Below are positions 20,707-31,114 of a stretch of 64,000 nucleotides of DNA, in pieces. The stretch comes from Brachionus manjavacas. Lineage: Eukaryota > Rotifera > Eurotatoria > Ploima > Brachionidae. The notes under the pieces were generated by a model that made no database searches, had not been told where the DNA came from, and worked only from the letters and a program-made list of their open reading frames with translations. Position numbers and translations under genes: made by a program. Numbering within the stretch: position 1 is the first letter of the stretch; the number at the start of each line of letters is the position of its first letter. Location of the stretch: assembly GCA_019054805.1 (NCBI GenBank), contig JAHQIY010000011.1, positions 2,857,001 through 2,921,000 of the forward strand, written 5' to 3'.

Positions 20707-21076
20707 TGTGGTGTTTCACGGGGGTGGTCAGATGATAAAGATTTATTTTGTTAATGAATTATTTTTTTGAAAATTTTGTATTATCGCATTACATCAAAAT
20801 TATTATATATTCCCTTTTTTTTTTAATTTATTTATTTTTATACTTCAAAGATCGGGCGTGTTAAGCCACTAGAAATTTTTAGCTTAAAGCATTGGAATAT
20901 GCTTCTTGAGCCAAAGAAGCATATGTTTGTTCAAGCAACACTTGAACAAAAGATTTGATTAAACAATAGAGAAAGAATACTAAGATTAAACAAAAGAGTC
21001 ATAGATTAAACAAAATAAAACTTTTCTTTTTAATATTTTTTATAGTTTCAAATGCGTGATGTCACACGACATCACA
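20707..21076 (-). repeat. 5' LTR of gypsy-type element
   Basis: Near-identical partner of 13030-13400, with TG...CA ends. It is followed by the CTTAC target duplication at 21077-21081. Confidence 0.93.
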
Positions 21077-21081
21077 CTTAC

Positions 21082-21664
21082 ATTCTTCAAAACAAAACTA
21101 GTCTAGTCTAGGAAATCAGCTTCACGATCAAGACTTAAAAAAACAGCCTTTTCAATGAATATTTTTGAAATTATTAAAGTCTATATGTTAACCATTTGAT
21201 TAAAATAATCTTAATGGAACTCTGTGAAATGCAGCTTGTTCTATGAAACTATGAATTTTTTTTTGTAGCACAGTTTGTGGCTTCAAGAAAGTTGTCACTG
21301 TCAAATTGTAAAATATATCATTTAATAAAATGGCATTTGCAATCTGTAAAATGACATGTCAAAATATTACTTTGTATTTTGTAAATTATAACAAAAAAAT
21401 TTAAAAAAAATTAGATATTTTATTTTGAAATCAGTAAAAACTTTATAAAAAACTAATACAAAAATTAATAAAAAATTAAACTATTTCAAATTCAAGTTTT
21501 AGTCACAATTATTACATTGGAATCACAGCCATCACTATTCAATTAAAAAGAATACCTAAAAAATCAAAATAATTGACAAAAAAATTATCATGTATAAATA
21601 TAAAATTAAAATTGATTAGATTATTTATAGTGTATTATTTTAAATTTTTATTTTAATTTTTTTT
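21082..21664. other. Spacer between LTR element and thioredoxin copy B
   Basis: A+T-rich DNA. I see no gene or recognisable repeat in it. Confidence 0.5.
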
Positions 21665-22653
21665 TGTTAAATCAAAATAAAATATTCAAAGAAATAAAAA
21701 TTGTTTCGGTGTCCCAAAAAATTCTTTTCAATTAGATCAGACTGTATTTAATCAAGCAAAAAAGGTTAGCGCAAACGTTTCTCAAATAAAAGCTTGATCA
21801 TTTATTTTTTTTAATTAAAACTTTAGAATTTTTTTGTTAATTTGGAAACGTAAGTATCTGGAGAATAGTTTGTTAGTGCTATTAGTAACTTAAAAAACTG
21901 AAACTCAATTTTAAAATAATTGTCAACAAAAATGTGTTCTCTCTAGCTTTATTTTAGTCATAAATTCAGATCAAAATATGTTCAATTCATAAAAAATGAA
22001 CAAAGGGCTCAGGAAAAGCTTAGAAAAACTTGTAAATTATGTTAAAATTATTTTCTTTTAAAAAAAACAGTTCATTCATTTTGTGTTCAAAAACTGTTGT
22101 TTTCAAGTTACCACGAATTACTCATTAGTTATTGCTAAATTAAGCATTATTTAAAAAGGTTGATTTGAGATTAAAATTTTAAAAATAGAAAAAATGAGCT
22201 CAGTCGTACACGTAACTTCTGCCGAACAATTCACTCAATTGATCACCAAAGGACCTGCTGTGGTTGATTTTACCGCTTCATGGTGTGGACCTTGTCAAAT
22301 GATTAAGCCAGAGTTTGAAAGACTGTCGGGTGTTTACAGTTCCATTCAATTTTTAAAGGTTGATGTAGATGAGTTGAATGAAGTAGCAGCCAGTGCTGGT
22401 GTTCGTGCTATGCCCACTTTTAAAGTGTATGTCAATGGTAGCATTGTGGATGAATTAGTCGGAGCCTCAAAAGAAAAACTCGAAGAACTAATCAAAAAAT
22501 ATGCTCAATAAATCAATCTTTATTATCTTTTTTTTTCTTATGAATTAGTTATTGAATAGAATTTTCTCCAGGATGTATTTTGTTTGTAGTCAAATAAAAA
22601 TTTTAGAATTAGAAATTTTTAATTTTTTGTTGCAATCAATAATCAAATTTTTA
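21665..22653 (+). repeat. Thioredoxin segmental duplication, copy B
   Basis: Near-identical to 9891-10879; both blocks are 989 bp. Differences are mostly homopolymer lengths and a few substitutions, such as TTTTTCCAGG versus TTCTCCAGG downstream of the gene. Confidence 0.9.
22194..22511 (+). CDS. TXN: Thioredoxin, copy B
   Basis: The 105-aa product is identical to that at 10420-10737: WCGPC active site (Cys31, Cys34), cis-Pro74 and no targeting sequence. The nucleotide sequence of the coding region also appears identical to copy A, while the flanks differ at about ten places. The leader and 3' region are shared, so both copies probably carry the same promoter elements. If both are expressed this doubles gene dosage. 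An assembly artefact joining two haplotypes is an alternative explanation for such a close pair. Confidence 0.95.
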   Translation: MSSVVHVTSAEQFTQLITKGPAVVDFTASWCGPCQMIKPEFERLSGVYSSIQFLKVDVDELNEVAASAGVRAMPTFKVYVNGSIVDELVGASKEKLEELIKKYAQ

Positions 22654-24748
22654 GAAATAAAATAAAATTATTTCGTTTCTATTTATTTTTCAAATAATAG
22701 ATTCAGTTTATTGATCCCAAGTGAAGGATAATTAAAAGTAATATTTTGATTTCAATGGAAAAACAAAAGATTTTTTACTTAGAGATGATCTCAGAGATAT
22801 TAATAAAATCAGACCATTCCGATTAATTTAAATAACATTGATTTTATTTTTAAATCATGATTTTATATCTATGTGACAAATCGTGTCGCTCTGAACTGCT
22901 TGAAATTACAGCGTCTATTCTTTAAGAACATGTTTTTCTTCACTCTCTTCCATCTAGGTTCTTATTTTTTGCCTATACCATGAACCTTCAATCAGTCATG
23001 ATTTTTAGAAGGCTTTGTTTGAATTTATGTAAGAGACTGATTGTGGACGATTCTTGTTTTTCTAATTGATCTTTTATTCTTTTTAAAATTGATTCTTCTA
23101 AAATCTTTCCTTGAAATCTTTAAAGACAAATAGGTTTCATAATTGTGGCTTTAAAAGATGTTTCCTAATTAAAAATAAAGCAAATCATTTTTAAATTAAA
23201 TTGAAAATAACTCATTTATTTGAGTCTAAAAATTAAAAATTTTCATTCAAAATTTACAAACTATCATGAAATTCATTTTGCAATCAAGCTTATATTTTAT
23301 GACTTGATAAAAAAAATTCCTAATTTTTTAATTAGGTTTTATTTATTAATTTGCTCACGCCACACATGCTATAACCTTTTGTATGATTTTTTCAAATCAA
23401 AAGACCAATATATAAAATAAAATAAATTCTATTGGAAAGGAAATACATAAGTTGTTACATATTTAATTCTCTTGGGGTTTAATAAAGATTATGATCTTAA
23501 TTTTTTTAAAAAGTACTTGCAGTACTTCTTCAATTGTTAGCAAAAAATGTTCAGTTTAAGAAGACTCTTCTTTCTTTCAAAATTTCAAAATAAAGTTTTT
23601 CAAAATCTTTATTTAGACTTATTTTGATTATTGTTCTTCTCTTTTGGGTTAATTTTTAAAACTTCAATGATGTAAACAAATTAAAAAAAAAATGCTTCTC
23701 ATTAAACAATATTATATAAAATGCTATATTTTTCATCTAAAACATTGCTGGTTTAAATTAGCAATAATCTTATTTATAGATTTTTAAAAAAATTAAAAAT
23801 TTAAATTTAAGCTTTACATTGTTGAATTTTTATCTTAATTTCTTAAAAATTTTATAAACAAATTTAAAATCAATACTTTATTTTTCAAATTTGAAATAAA
23901 TGGGGTGCTAATCGTTTAAAAAAGGGTACTAGCATGTTGATTTACCTTGAAATTCGAGGTAGCAAAAATTTTTTAAAATTTAAATTAACAAAGATTTTTT
24001 AATAAAGATGATCCTAAAGATATTAATTAAATCAGGTTTTTTTTAAATCTTTTAAAAATCTGATTAATTTTTAATCAGACAATTTTTAGTTAAATTTATG
24101 AATAATATAATTGCAAAAAAATATTTCACACTAAACTTTTTATTTATTACACAACCTCTTTTTCATCACAACACGGTTTTCTCATTAAGTCTTTAAATTT
24201 AAATTTTTTTTTAAACTCTTTTTCATCAAAATCGATATAGATCGATAAGACCGATATAATTTTAAGTTTATAATTTAATTTTTTTACAAACAAACTAACA
24301 ATTAACTGGCTTCGGCTTGTTGTATATAATTTTATCTAATATTAATTTGAATTTAATTTTGATTTAATAATAGATAAAAAACCGGTAAATTTTTTAATGA
24401 AATATTAAAATTATTTGTTTATTCGAAATTCTAATTAATTTGAATTGTTTCCCTTCCAATCATCTTTTTAAAATTTTTTTTAAATTTGGTTTATTATCAT
24501 GATACTCTAATATGAACAAATGTTATATCACTAAAATGTAAAATTGAAGAGTTTTGAAATTTTTTAAAATTTATTTTTTAAATGCCAAAGACATATTTAT
24601 GATTAAAAAATTAGTCGATTTTAGTCTGAGCAAATTTTAAAAGCAAGAAAAAAATTTGAAAATATTTATAAGTCTGAACAACCAACTCCTGCTTCCTAAT
24701 TTTTAAAGAAAATTCACAAAAATTTTAATCAGGTAGATTTAAAAAAAT
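22654..24748. other. Gene-poor spacer
   Basis: Mostly A+T-rich DNA. It contains the second copy of a 75-bp dispersed block (about 22957-23030), a short block near 22783 (GATGATCTCAGAGATATTAA) echoed near 24007, and GACCGATATAATTTTAAGTT at 24249, which recurs at 26099. No gene is seen. Confidence 0.45.
22957..23030 (+). repeat. Dispersed repeat, copy 2
   Basis: Matches about 11616-11690 with several substitutions (shared ACCATGAACCTTCAA and ATGATTTTTAGAAGGCTT). Origin unknown. Confidence 0.6.
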
Positions 24749-24822
24749 TGCCCAGTGGGAGGATCGAACTCACGACCTTCGCGTTATTAGCACGACGCTC
24801 TAACCAACTGAGCTAACCGGGC
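24749..24822 (-). tRNA. tRNA-Ile (anticodon AAT)
   Basis: The minus strand folds as a complete tRNA without an intron. The acceptor stem GCCCGGT pairs with ACTGGGC (one G-T), the D arm is GCTC/GAGC, and the anticodon arm is TCGTG-CTAATAA-CGCGA with AAT at positions 34-36. The variable loop is AGGTC, followed by a T arm with loop TTCGATC and discriminator A. AAT reads ATT/ATC isoleucine codons once A34 is inosine. The T stem (GTGAG/CTCCC) has one T-C mismatch. The A- and B-box regions look normal, so it is probably transcribed. Confidence 0.95.
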
Positions 24823-25169
24823 AGTTACTCAGACTTTTTTTTAAAGTTTATTTCAAATTTTAGCTCATCTAAAATATGGCCAAGGCCTTTTTGAAATTAA
24901 TTTTTTACAAGGTAAATCATTGAAAAATTTTTTCTAAAAAAAGCTTGATAATTAGAAAGAGATAATTTTGTTGTCTAGACTTAATATTGGATGAATGGTT
25001 TGGAAAAAAAGAGATGTGGAAAATTTTTTAATCTATCGATGCGTAAAAATGTCTAATAAATAATGACCTGAGATCATTTATTTCTAATGACTAGATACAA
25101 AATTTATTATAAATAGAAATTTGAAATTTAAGGTTTAATGAAATTATTGGTAAAAATAAATAAATAAAA

Positions 25170-25543
25170 ATGGTTGTTCGTAAAGTTAACACAATAAATG
25201 ACTTCAACTCTTATCTTCAGAATCCTATGTTTAAATCAACAGTGGTGAAATTTACAGCCCAGTGGTGTAGGTTCCAAAAATTATGATTTAAGAAAAATTA
25301 TTTTAAATATTTCAAGGTGGTCCATGCAAAATGATTCAGCCATATTTTGAACAGTTGTCATGCAGTTATCCAAGTGTTCAATTTCTAGAAGTTGATGTCG
25401 ATAATTTGCCAGATATCATGAATTGGGCACAAGTTCGAGCAATGCCAACTTTTACCGTATTCAAAAATTGCGTAAAAATTCAAGAAATGGTTGGCGTCGA
25501 TCAAAATGGCTTACACAATATGATCAGAAAATTTGCTTTTTGA
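25170..25543 (+). CDS. Thioredoxin-like protein, divergent paralog
   Basis: Two exons, 25170-25266 and 25317-25543, join to a 107-aa thioredoxin fold protein. The intron uses GT at 25267 and AG at 25315-25316 and splits the first active-site cysteine codon. Only this donor restores WCGPC in frame; the GT two bases before the next candidate was preferred for that reason. Conserved parts are KFTAQWCGPCKMIQPYFEQL, FLEVDVDN and the cis-proline segment RAMPTFTVF. It differs widely from the duplicated thioredoxins in the C-terminal half (QEMVGVDQNGLHNMI). It probably acts as a cytosolic disulfide reductase. No targeting peptide is seen. A poly(A) signal AATAAA is at 25580. Confidence 0.9.
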
Positions 25544-25619
25544 TACTTATAATCTTAATTTGTAAAAAAATATACACTAAATAAATCTAGATATTTTTAA
25601 TAACAATAAAGAAGCCTGC

Positions 25620-25697
25620 GTTATTCTAATTTAATTTTTTAATTTTTTAAATTATTTTTTAATTTTTTAAATTATTTTTTAATTTTTTAATTAAAGA
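25620..25697. repeat. A+T tandem repeat, about 22-bp unit
   Basis: About three copies of a unit containing TTAAATTATTTTTTAATTTT lie just downstream of the thioredoxin-like gene. Confidence 0.75.
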
Positions 25698-25870
25698 TAA
25701 ACTGATTAAAATGACTCAAGAAAATTAATAAATGAACCGATGGCAAAATCGAAAAATGGTGAAAAACATTTGAATATTTCTACTCAAAGCTTAAAAACTG
25801 CTTTTCGATTTCAAAAAAGTTAAACAGAAAAAAAACTTGCCATTTGCTCTTATTTACCAATAATTTGTTG

Positions 25871-26209
25871 CAGACTTGTTTATAAGTCACAGTTTTAAGT
25901 TTAAGTCACAAAAATTTAAGTCAAAGTTATTACTTGAACTTAATTTTTTTTATAATTAACAATCACAAAAATCATAAAATGCTAAAAATTAAATTCCATT
26001 TCTTTAAGAAATGTATCACCTATTTATAAATGTGCGTTATTCAACGAAATATATTTTTTGTCTGAAGGCTGAACCTTATGGATAAATGGAGATTACTCTG
26101 ACCGATATAATTTTAAGTTTATGGTTTATTTAGAAATTTATTTCATAAAAAAAAATTTTAGGTCATTGACTTGACTTGACATAAGACTTGTGACTTAAAA
26201 ACAAGTCTG
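25871..26209. mobile_element. hAT-type MITE with 8-bp target duplication
   Basis: The element begins CAGACTTGTTTATAAGTCAC and ends with the inverted counterpart (GTGACTTAAAAACAAGTCTG). It is flanked on both sides by the perfect 8-bp duplication ATTTGTTG (25863-25870 and 26210-26217). It is 339 bp with no coding capacity. CA...TG ends and an 8-bp duplication indicate hAT transposase. Confidence 0.9.
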
Positions 26210-26436
26210 ATTTGTTGTCAATGGTGGAAGTCAACCTACAAAAACTACGTGGAAAAACCTTCTGTCTTCTGCCATAACCATCTTTGCATCTAAATCAGTC
26301 TTTAGAGCTTTCCTTTTCTCAAATGATTCCAAAAAAAAATGCATAGATATTTTCTAGATTTTAAAATTGTCATTGAGAATTTTAGAATAAAAAAATATAA
26401 AAAAATGACTTTTTATTTAAAGTCATTAAGATTTTC

Positions 26437-27010
26437 CAGAGTTGTTTAAAAGTCTCAAAAAAAAGTCCAAGTCTTAAAAAAAAAGTATAAGTCCTGACTT
26501 TTTTAATAATTTTTTTCAAAAGTCCCACAAACCAAGACAAACCGGTCCATTACACGGACGGTTTTTTGCAACAAAATTAACAGTCTAAATTAAACTGGCG
26601 GCCAAAAAACCGGGCAACTTTTTGGCGGGCGGTTTTTCAGCTTGGCGATCAAAATTTTGGACTGCAAAGCTGAAAAAAAAGAGCTGATAAGAAAAAAAAA
26701 TAAAAATTTAAGATAATTTAAAATGTTTATTAATTTTAAAAAAATAAAGTTTTTTTATTAAAATAAAAATAAACAATTTCCAAGAGCCAACAACCACCAA
26801 CAACAATACTATTACTAATACTACTACTAAAACCACCCGCCAAAAATTTGGCCGGTTTTTTGGCATCTAGTTTAATTTAGACTGTTTATTTTGTTGCAAA
26901 AAACCGTCCGTGTAATGGACCGGTTTGTCTTGGTTTTTGGAACTTTTGAAAAAAAAAAATGTTCGGACTTGGACTTAACTTGAGACTTGTGACTTTTTTA
27001 AACAACTCTG
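26437..27010. mobile_element. hAT-type foldback MITE with 8-bp target duplication
   Basis: The left end CAGAGTTGTTTAAAAGTC and the right end in inverted form bound a 574-bp element. The 8-bp duplication AGATTTTC (26429-26436 and 27011-27018) is perfect. The arms are very long inverted repeats of roughly 220 bp, including the GC-rich block GGTCCATTACACGGACGG on the left and its complement on the right. Non-coding. The arms could form a long hairpin RNA if transcribed. Confidence 0.92.
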
Positions 27011-27264
27011 AGATTTTCATTCTAAAATTCACAAAATAATTTTTTTCTATAAAAAACAATGAATCCAAACTTGATTATATCTATTGTCATAAAATAAAAT
27101 ACCAAAACTTAATAAAATAATAACTATTATAAGGAAATTAAAAATAGTATTTTCTTTTGAAAAAAAAAATTCCTTTGAATAATTTAGAGAAAAATTAACA
27201 TTAAACCACTTGAAACCACAGTTTATTAATTAAAGTTAAATAATATTAAAAAGAAAAAAATTTA

Positions 27265-28316
27265 TTAAAAAGGACATATCTTTGAATCGGCTAAATCAGT
27301 TAAGACTTTGGCTTTTTCCAGCAAACCAAATTTATATTCTCCATCTTCCACAATGTGAAATTCAGGACCTTCTTTAATTGCGTGTCTCTATTTGAAAATT
27401 ACTTTAATCCAACAAAGAATTGAATTATTTCTAAAAATTCACCCTCAAATAATCAACTATTTTATTTTCGTTATTTTTAATTGCATTCAATTTCAATTTG
27501 CATCCAAATGTTACCACATTGAACAATTCTCCTTCGGGTAAATAATTATACGGAGTAATTACATGTCTTCTAAGACAAGTTTTGGCTAATTTTTTAAAAA
27601 TTTCAATTTCACCAAAATCAGCACATGGATTGTACAAAAATGTGGCAGCACCTTAAAAACAAAGAAAACTTAAAATCCCTTCCAAATCTTCACATCACAT
27701 TTTTACCATGCTCAATCGCGTGAACCCATCTTTGTGGTGGCTTAAATTTTCTAAATAAATTATTTTTTTAATTTATTTTAAATTAATTTTACCATGTAAA
27801 TATATTCTCCATATGTTACCCAAACAGGTCTATGGGGTCCACCGATCGGAACAGATTCTGGATAATTTATTGCATCATGCAGACAAAGATGATATCCCTG
27901 GTAGCAAAAATTTAATTAATGACGTAATAGTATTATATTTTTACAGATGGTGGTGTTCGGCACATTTCATGGACAAACGCTTTTTTAATAGTTACTGACG
28001 ACTGGTTGATGCATTTAAATTTTTCATCAGGTATTTGGTCGTCATCACCGGCCCAGTCAATACCAATTCCATTTTTGGTATCTTGAGTGAATAAGAAATA
28101 TTAGAAAATAAAGATATTAATAAAAAAAAATTAGAATAAATTTATTTCCGACTTGAAAGCAACCCTTTTATTCATTTTTCACCTACCATCACAATTGAGC
28201 AAGGCAAATTGACTGTGGCCGTGTTTTTTTGGTTCCTTTGCAGAGAAACTCTTGCCTTGGACAAAATAAATTGTAAAAATTCCAAACAAAATTGTGCAAA
28301 CTCTTTCAACGACCAT
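27265..28316 (-). CDS. DUF3105 / TP53I13-like secreted or membrane-associated protein
   Basis: Six exons on the minus strand: 28187-28316, 27945-28081, 27793-27897, 27707-27740, 27443-27651 and 27265-27387, giving 245 aa. The N-terminus (MVVERVCTILFGIFTIYFVQ) is a likely signal peptide. The conserved body reads GGPHRPVWVTYGEYIYM, then PPQRWVHAIEHG, YNPCADFGEI, CLRRHVITPYNYLPEGE and RRHAIKEGPE. That series (PPQRW-H-EHG, YxPC, RHVxTPY) is the DUF3105 signature found in bacteria and in animal tumor-protein-p53-inducible-protein-13-like proteins. Molecular function is unknown. The 34-nt fourth exon is a microexon; the in-frame choice of its acceptor is what restores PPQRW. The gene is tail-to-head with SUCLG2, about 340 bp downstream of its stop. 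Membership is by motif recall. Confidence 0.83.
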
Positions 28317-28659
28317 TGTTGAATTTATTTCCAAAATAAAATTATATAACAAAAATTTGCTTTATTTACGAGCGAGAATAATCTTGGTAATCCTTTGAAC
28401 AAAAATGAAATTATTAGATAAGAAGTTTTTTTAGAGTCGAAAATCCTTGGGTTTAATTTTAATCTAGTTTTATATTTTTCAATGTTTAATACCAATTTTA
28501 TAAACCACTTTATTTGCATTTTTTTTTCAAACATAAAATTTAACTGACTATGAAACAAAATTAAGGCAACACGTTCAAAAATGATATTTTAAATTATTTT
28601 TATTAAGTATGCGAAAACAAATGAAGGAATTTTTTTAAACGAAAAAAAATGTCACCATT

Positions 28660-30193
28660 TTATGACTTAAAAGCCGAACAAGCTTTTTTGGCAGCGGAGT
28701 CAAAGTCAAGCTCTGGAATGATGTTTAAGCCACTGTTCAAAATTATCTCATTGGCTTTTTCTGCATTTGTTCCCTGGAGTCTGACGATAAGTGGCACTTT
28801 AAGGTCAATTGTTCGGCACGCATTTACAATTCCATTAGCAATAGTGCCACAGTTCACAATGCCTCCAAAAATATTTACAAAAATTGCTTTTACCTTAAAA
28901 AAAAGATAATTTCTTGAAGTTATTAAATAAAATTTTACCTGAGAGTCCGAAGTCAGCAGTTTGAAGGCTTCGATTACTTGTTTTTCATTTACATTTCCTC
29001 CGCAGTCCAAAAAATTAGCCGGAGATCCTCCATAGAAGCTAATAATGTCCATAGTGGCCATGGCTAGACCAGCACCATTTACCATGCATCCAATATTTCC
29101 GTCCATTTGAATGTAATTTAGACCCAGCTGAATAGCTGTTATTTCTCTTGGATCCGTCTCGCTCAAGTCTTGCTCAGCAAAAATCTCCTTTTGCCTAAAT
29201 TCAGCATTGTCATCAAAGTTCAACTTAGCGTCAAAGCAAACAACGCGACCATCAGGTGTTTCGCCGAATGGATTTATTTCCAACTGGGTACAGTCTAATT
29301 TACCAAAAAGCCTGTATAATTTAACAATTTGTTCAGCTGCTATTTCTATATTTTTTCCCGTAAATTCTAAATTCTTTGCCATTTGAATCGCCTGATCCTG
29401 AGTCAAACCAGTTTCACAATTAATTTTTTGCTTAAAAATTTTATCCGGTTGTTTTTCAGCCACCTTTTTTTTTGAATAAAATTTATATTAAATTTTTTAA
29501 TTTCTTTTCTTTTTTTTACCTCTTCGATGTCAACACCACCTACTGGACTGCCGATCATGACTGGACCATCGTAAGCTCTGTCAAGTAAAATAGCAAAATA
29601 AGTTTCTCGTGCAATGTCCAAAGCTTCAGCTATCATCAATTTTTCAACCAAAACTCCTTCAGATTTAGTCTGTTTGGTCACCAAGCGATGATTCAGCATT
29701 TTATTAGTCAGATCTTTTAAAACACTCGGACTTTTTAATATTAAATTAACAAAAAATATGTTTCAGAATAAAAAAATTACTCCTTGGTAAGTTTGACGCC
29801 ACCTTGCAGACCACTTGAAAAAGTACCCCGTCCTCTACCCCCAGCCAATATTTGAGCTTTGATTACCAACTCGTTGGCAATCGTATTCACTTAAATTAAG
29901 CCAATTAGGCTACAAAATCCACTTTTTTTTAAACCTATTTACTTAGCTTTTGACCAGCATCTTGGGCTTCATCAGGGGTCGAAGCCATCAAAAATCGTTG
30001 CACATTTATTCCATTATCTTGGAGAATTTTTTTGCTTTGATACTCTTGAAGACTTATGTTGCACCTAGAGGACAAAATCTGAGGTTTAGTTGTAGAAATT
30101 GGGCTTGAATTTATTCATAGTTGAAGAGTTTACCTGTGAGGTGACTGATAAAAAATTGGCACTCAATGGTTTGTTAAAAATTTTGCTAAGCAT
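28660..30193 (-). CDS. SUCLG2: Succinyl-CoA ligase, GTP-specific beta subunit, mitochondrial
   Basis: Six exons: 30134-30193, 29943-30078, 29781-29889, 29520-29730, 28939-29463 and 28660-28893, giving 424 aa, close to the usual length of about 430. With the alpha subunit it converts succinyl-CoA and NDP to succinate and NTP in the TCA cycle in the mitochondrial matrix. The N-terminus ([15 protein letters not shown]) is a plausible transit peptide. The ATP-grasp part shows [24 protein letters not shown] and [14 protein letters not shown]. The later part shows [47 protein letters not shown] and [11 protein letters not shown]. The [10 protein letters not shown] segment resembles the GTP-form (SUCLG2) rather than SUCLA2. 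The acceptor of exon 2 at 30078 was chosen because it keeps the frame into LQEYQSKK. It shares a 206-bp upstream gap with ICln. Confidence 0.92.
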
Positions 30194-30399
30194 TTTTGTA
30201 AGGAATATCTTTTTATAATTTTTTAAAAATAATTTCTCTCCTAAGAGTCAGTATCTAATTTTAAAGTAACATTTATTTGCCTTTTTTTTGGTCGAATGTG
30301 ATTGAGATTTGTCTGTAATTTCAAAAAAAAAATTAAATTTAAAATTTTTATATTTAAATTTTTATTTTTGTAAAAATAATTAAAAAAAAAACTCTAAAA
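30194..30399. promoter_or_regulatory. Shared divergent promoter of SUCLG2 and ICln
   Basis: The two start codons, at 30193 (minus) and 30400 (plus), are only 206 bp apart and point away from each other, so this interval must hold both 5' leaders and promoters. It is A+T-rich and I cannot pick out individual factor sites. Confidence 0.65.
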
Positions 30400-31114
30400 A
30401 TGCTCCTGGATTCTGTAAAAATGAAAATTCAAGTTTCCGATACAAAAGCTTTTGTTGGAGACCAGGAATTCGGAACCGGAGTTTTATCAATTTCAGAGCA
30501 GTAATTTTCTTTTATTCTTTAAATTAAATTAAAAGCCAAAATTTAAAATTTAAGAAACTTGTTTTGGAAAAACAACAATGGAAACGATGTTATTTTGAAT
30601 TATCCAAATATTGCTCTTCATGCAATATCAAAGGATTTGAACGCATTTCCTCATGAATGCTTGTACATAATTACTGATCGTCCAGTTGAAGTGACCGACG
30701 GAAAGGTAGATTTGAAGGAGGAAGAGAACGAAAGTGACGATTCATCTGAGATTACACCGTTGAGATTTGTACCAGAGGATAAATCGAAGCTGAATCCAAT
30801 TTTCAAAGCGATCAATGAGTGTCAGGCTTTGTATCCAGATGAAGAAATGAGTGGAGATTCCGAAGAGTCCGAGCATGAAGACCAAGCTGAAGATATTGAC
30901 GAAAATCAATTTTTTGACTCAGCATCCAATTTAAATGAAATAGAGCTGAGTGACAGAGGCCAGGAAATTTTAAAGAGACTAAACATTAAATATCAAACAG
31001 AAAGTAAGTTTTGAATTTAGTCTAATTTAAATTTTAGATTTATTTTTTTTTTATTTTTAAGAAATTGTTGATCCTATTGAAAATGAAAATCAATACGAAG
31101 ATGCTGAAAATTAA
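30400..31114 (+). CDS. CLNS1A: ICln (methylosome subunit pICln)
   Basis: Three exons, 30400-30500, 30555-31003 and 31062-31114, encode 200 aa. ICln chaperones Sm proteins for the PRMT5 methylosome during snRNP assembly. The PH-like fold is visible: GTGVLSISEQNLFWK, ILNYPNIALHAISKDLNAFP and CLYIITD match the family blocks. An acidic linker follows, then TPLRFVPEDKSKLNPIFKAI and a second acidic tract before the C-terminal ENENQYEDAEN. It is shorter than the human protein (237 aa). The ATG at 30400 is the first in frame; a second Met lies at codon 7. A poly(A) signal AATAAA is at 31129. Confidence 0.93.

Larger units (their letters stand above)
13030..21076 (-). mobile_element. Ty3/gypsy-type LTR retrotransposon with nested Penelope-like insertion
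   Basis: Two LTRs of about 370 bp (13030-13400 and 20707-21076) start with TG and end with CA. They are nearly identical and are flanked by the perfect 5-bp target duplication CTTAC (13025-13029 and 21077-21081). The element reads on the minus strand: gag, protease, reverse transcriptase, RNase H, integrase. A purine-rich tract abuts the 3' LTR and a tRNA-complementary-like primer site abuts the 5' LTR. Its 3' part is split by a Penelope-like element between about 14.08 and 17.10 kb. The copy carries stops in gag and pol, a frameshift near 17920 and the insertion, so it is not autonomous. Integrase and RT character suggest the Mag/Cer-like side of Ty3/gypsy (inference). No env gene is seen. 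Confidence 0.93.

Noticed and set aside
28325-28558. 77-codon minus-strand ORF between DUF3105-like gene and SUCLG2
   Set aside because: A+T-driven composition (Phe, Lys, Ile, Leu), no motif, and it lies in the short gap between two well-supported genes.
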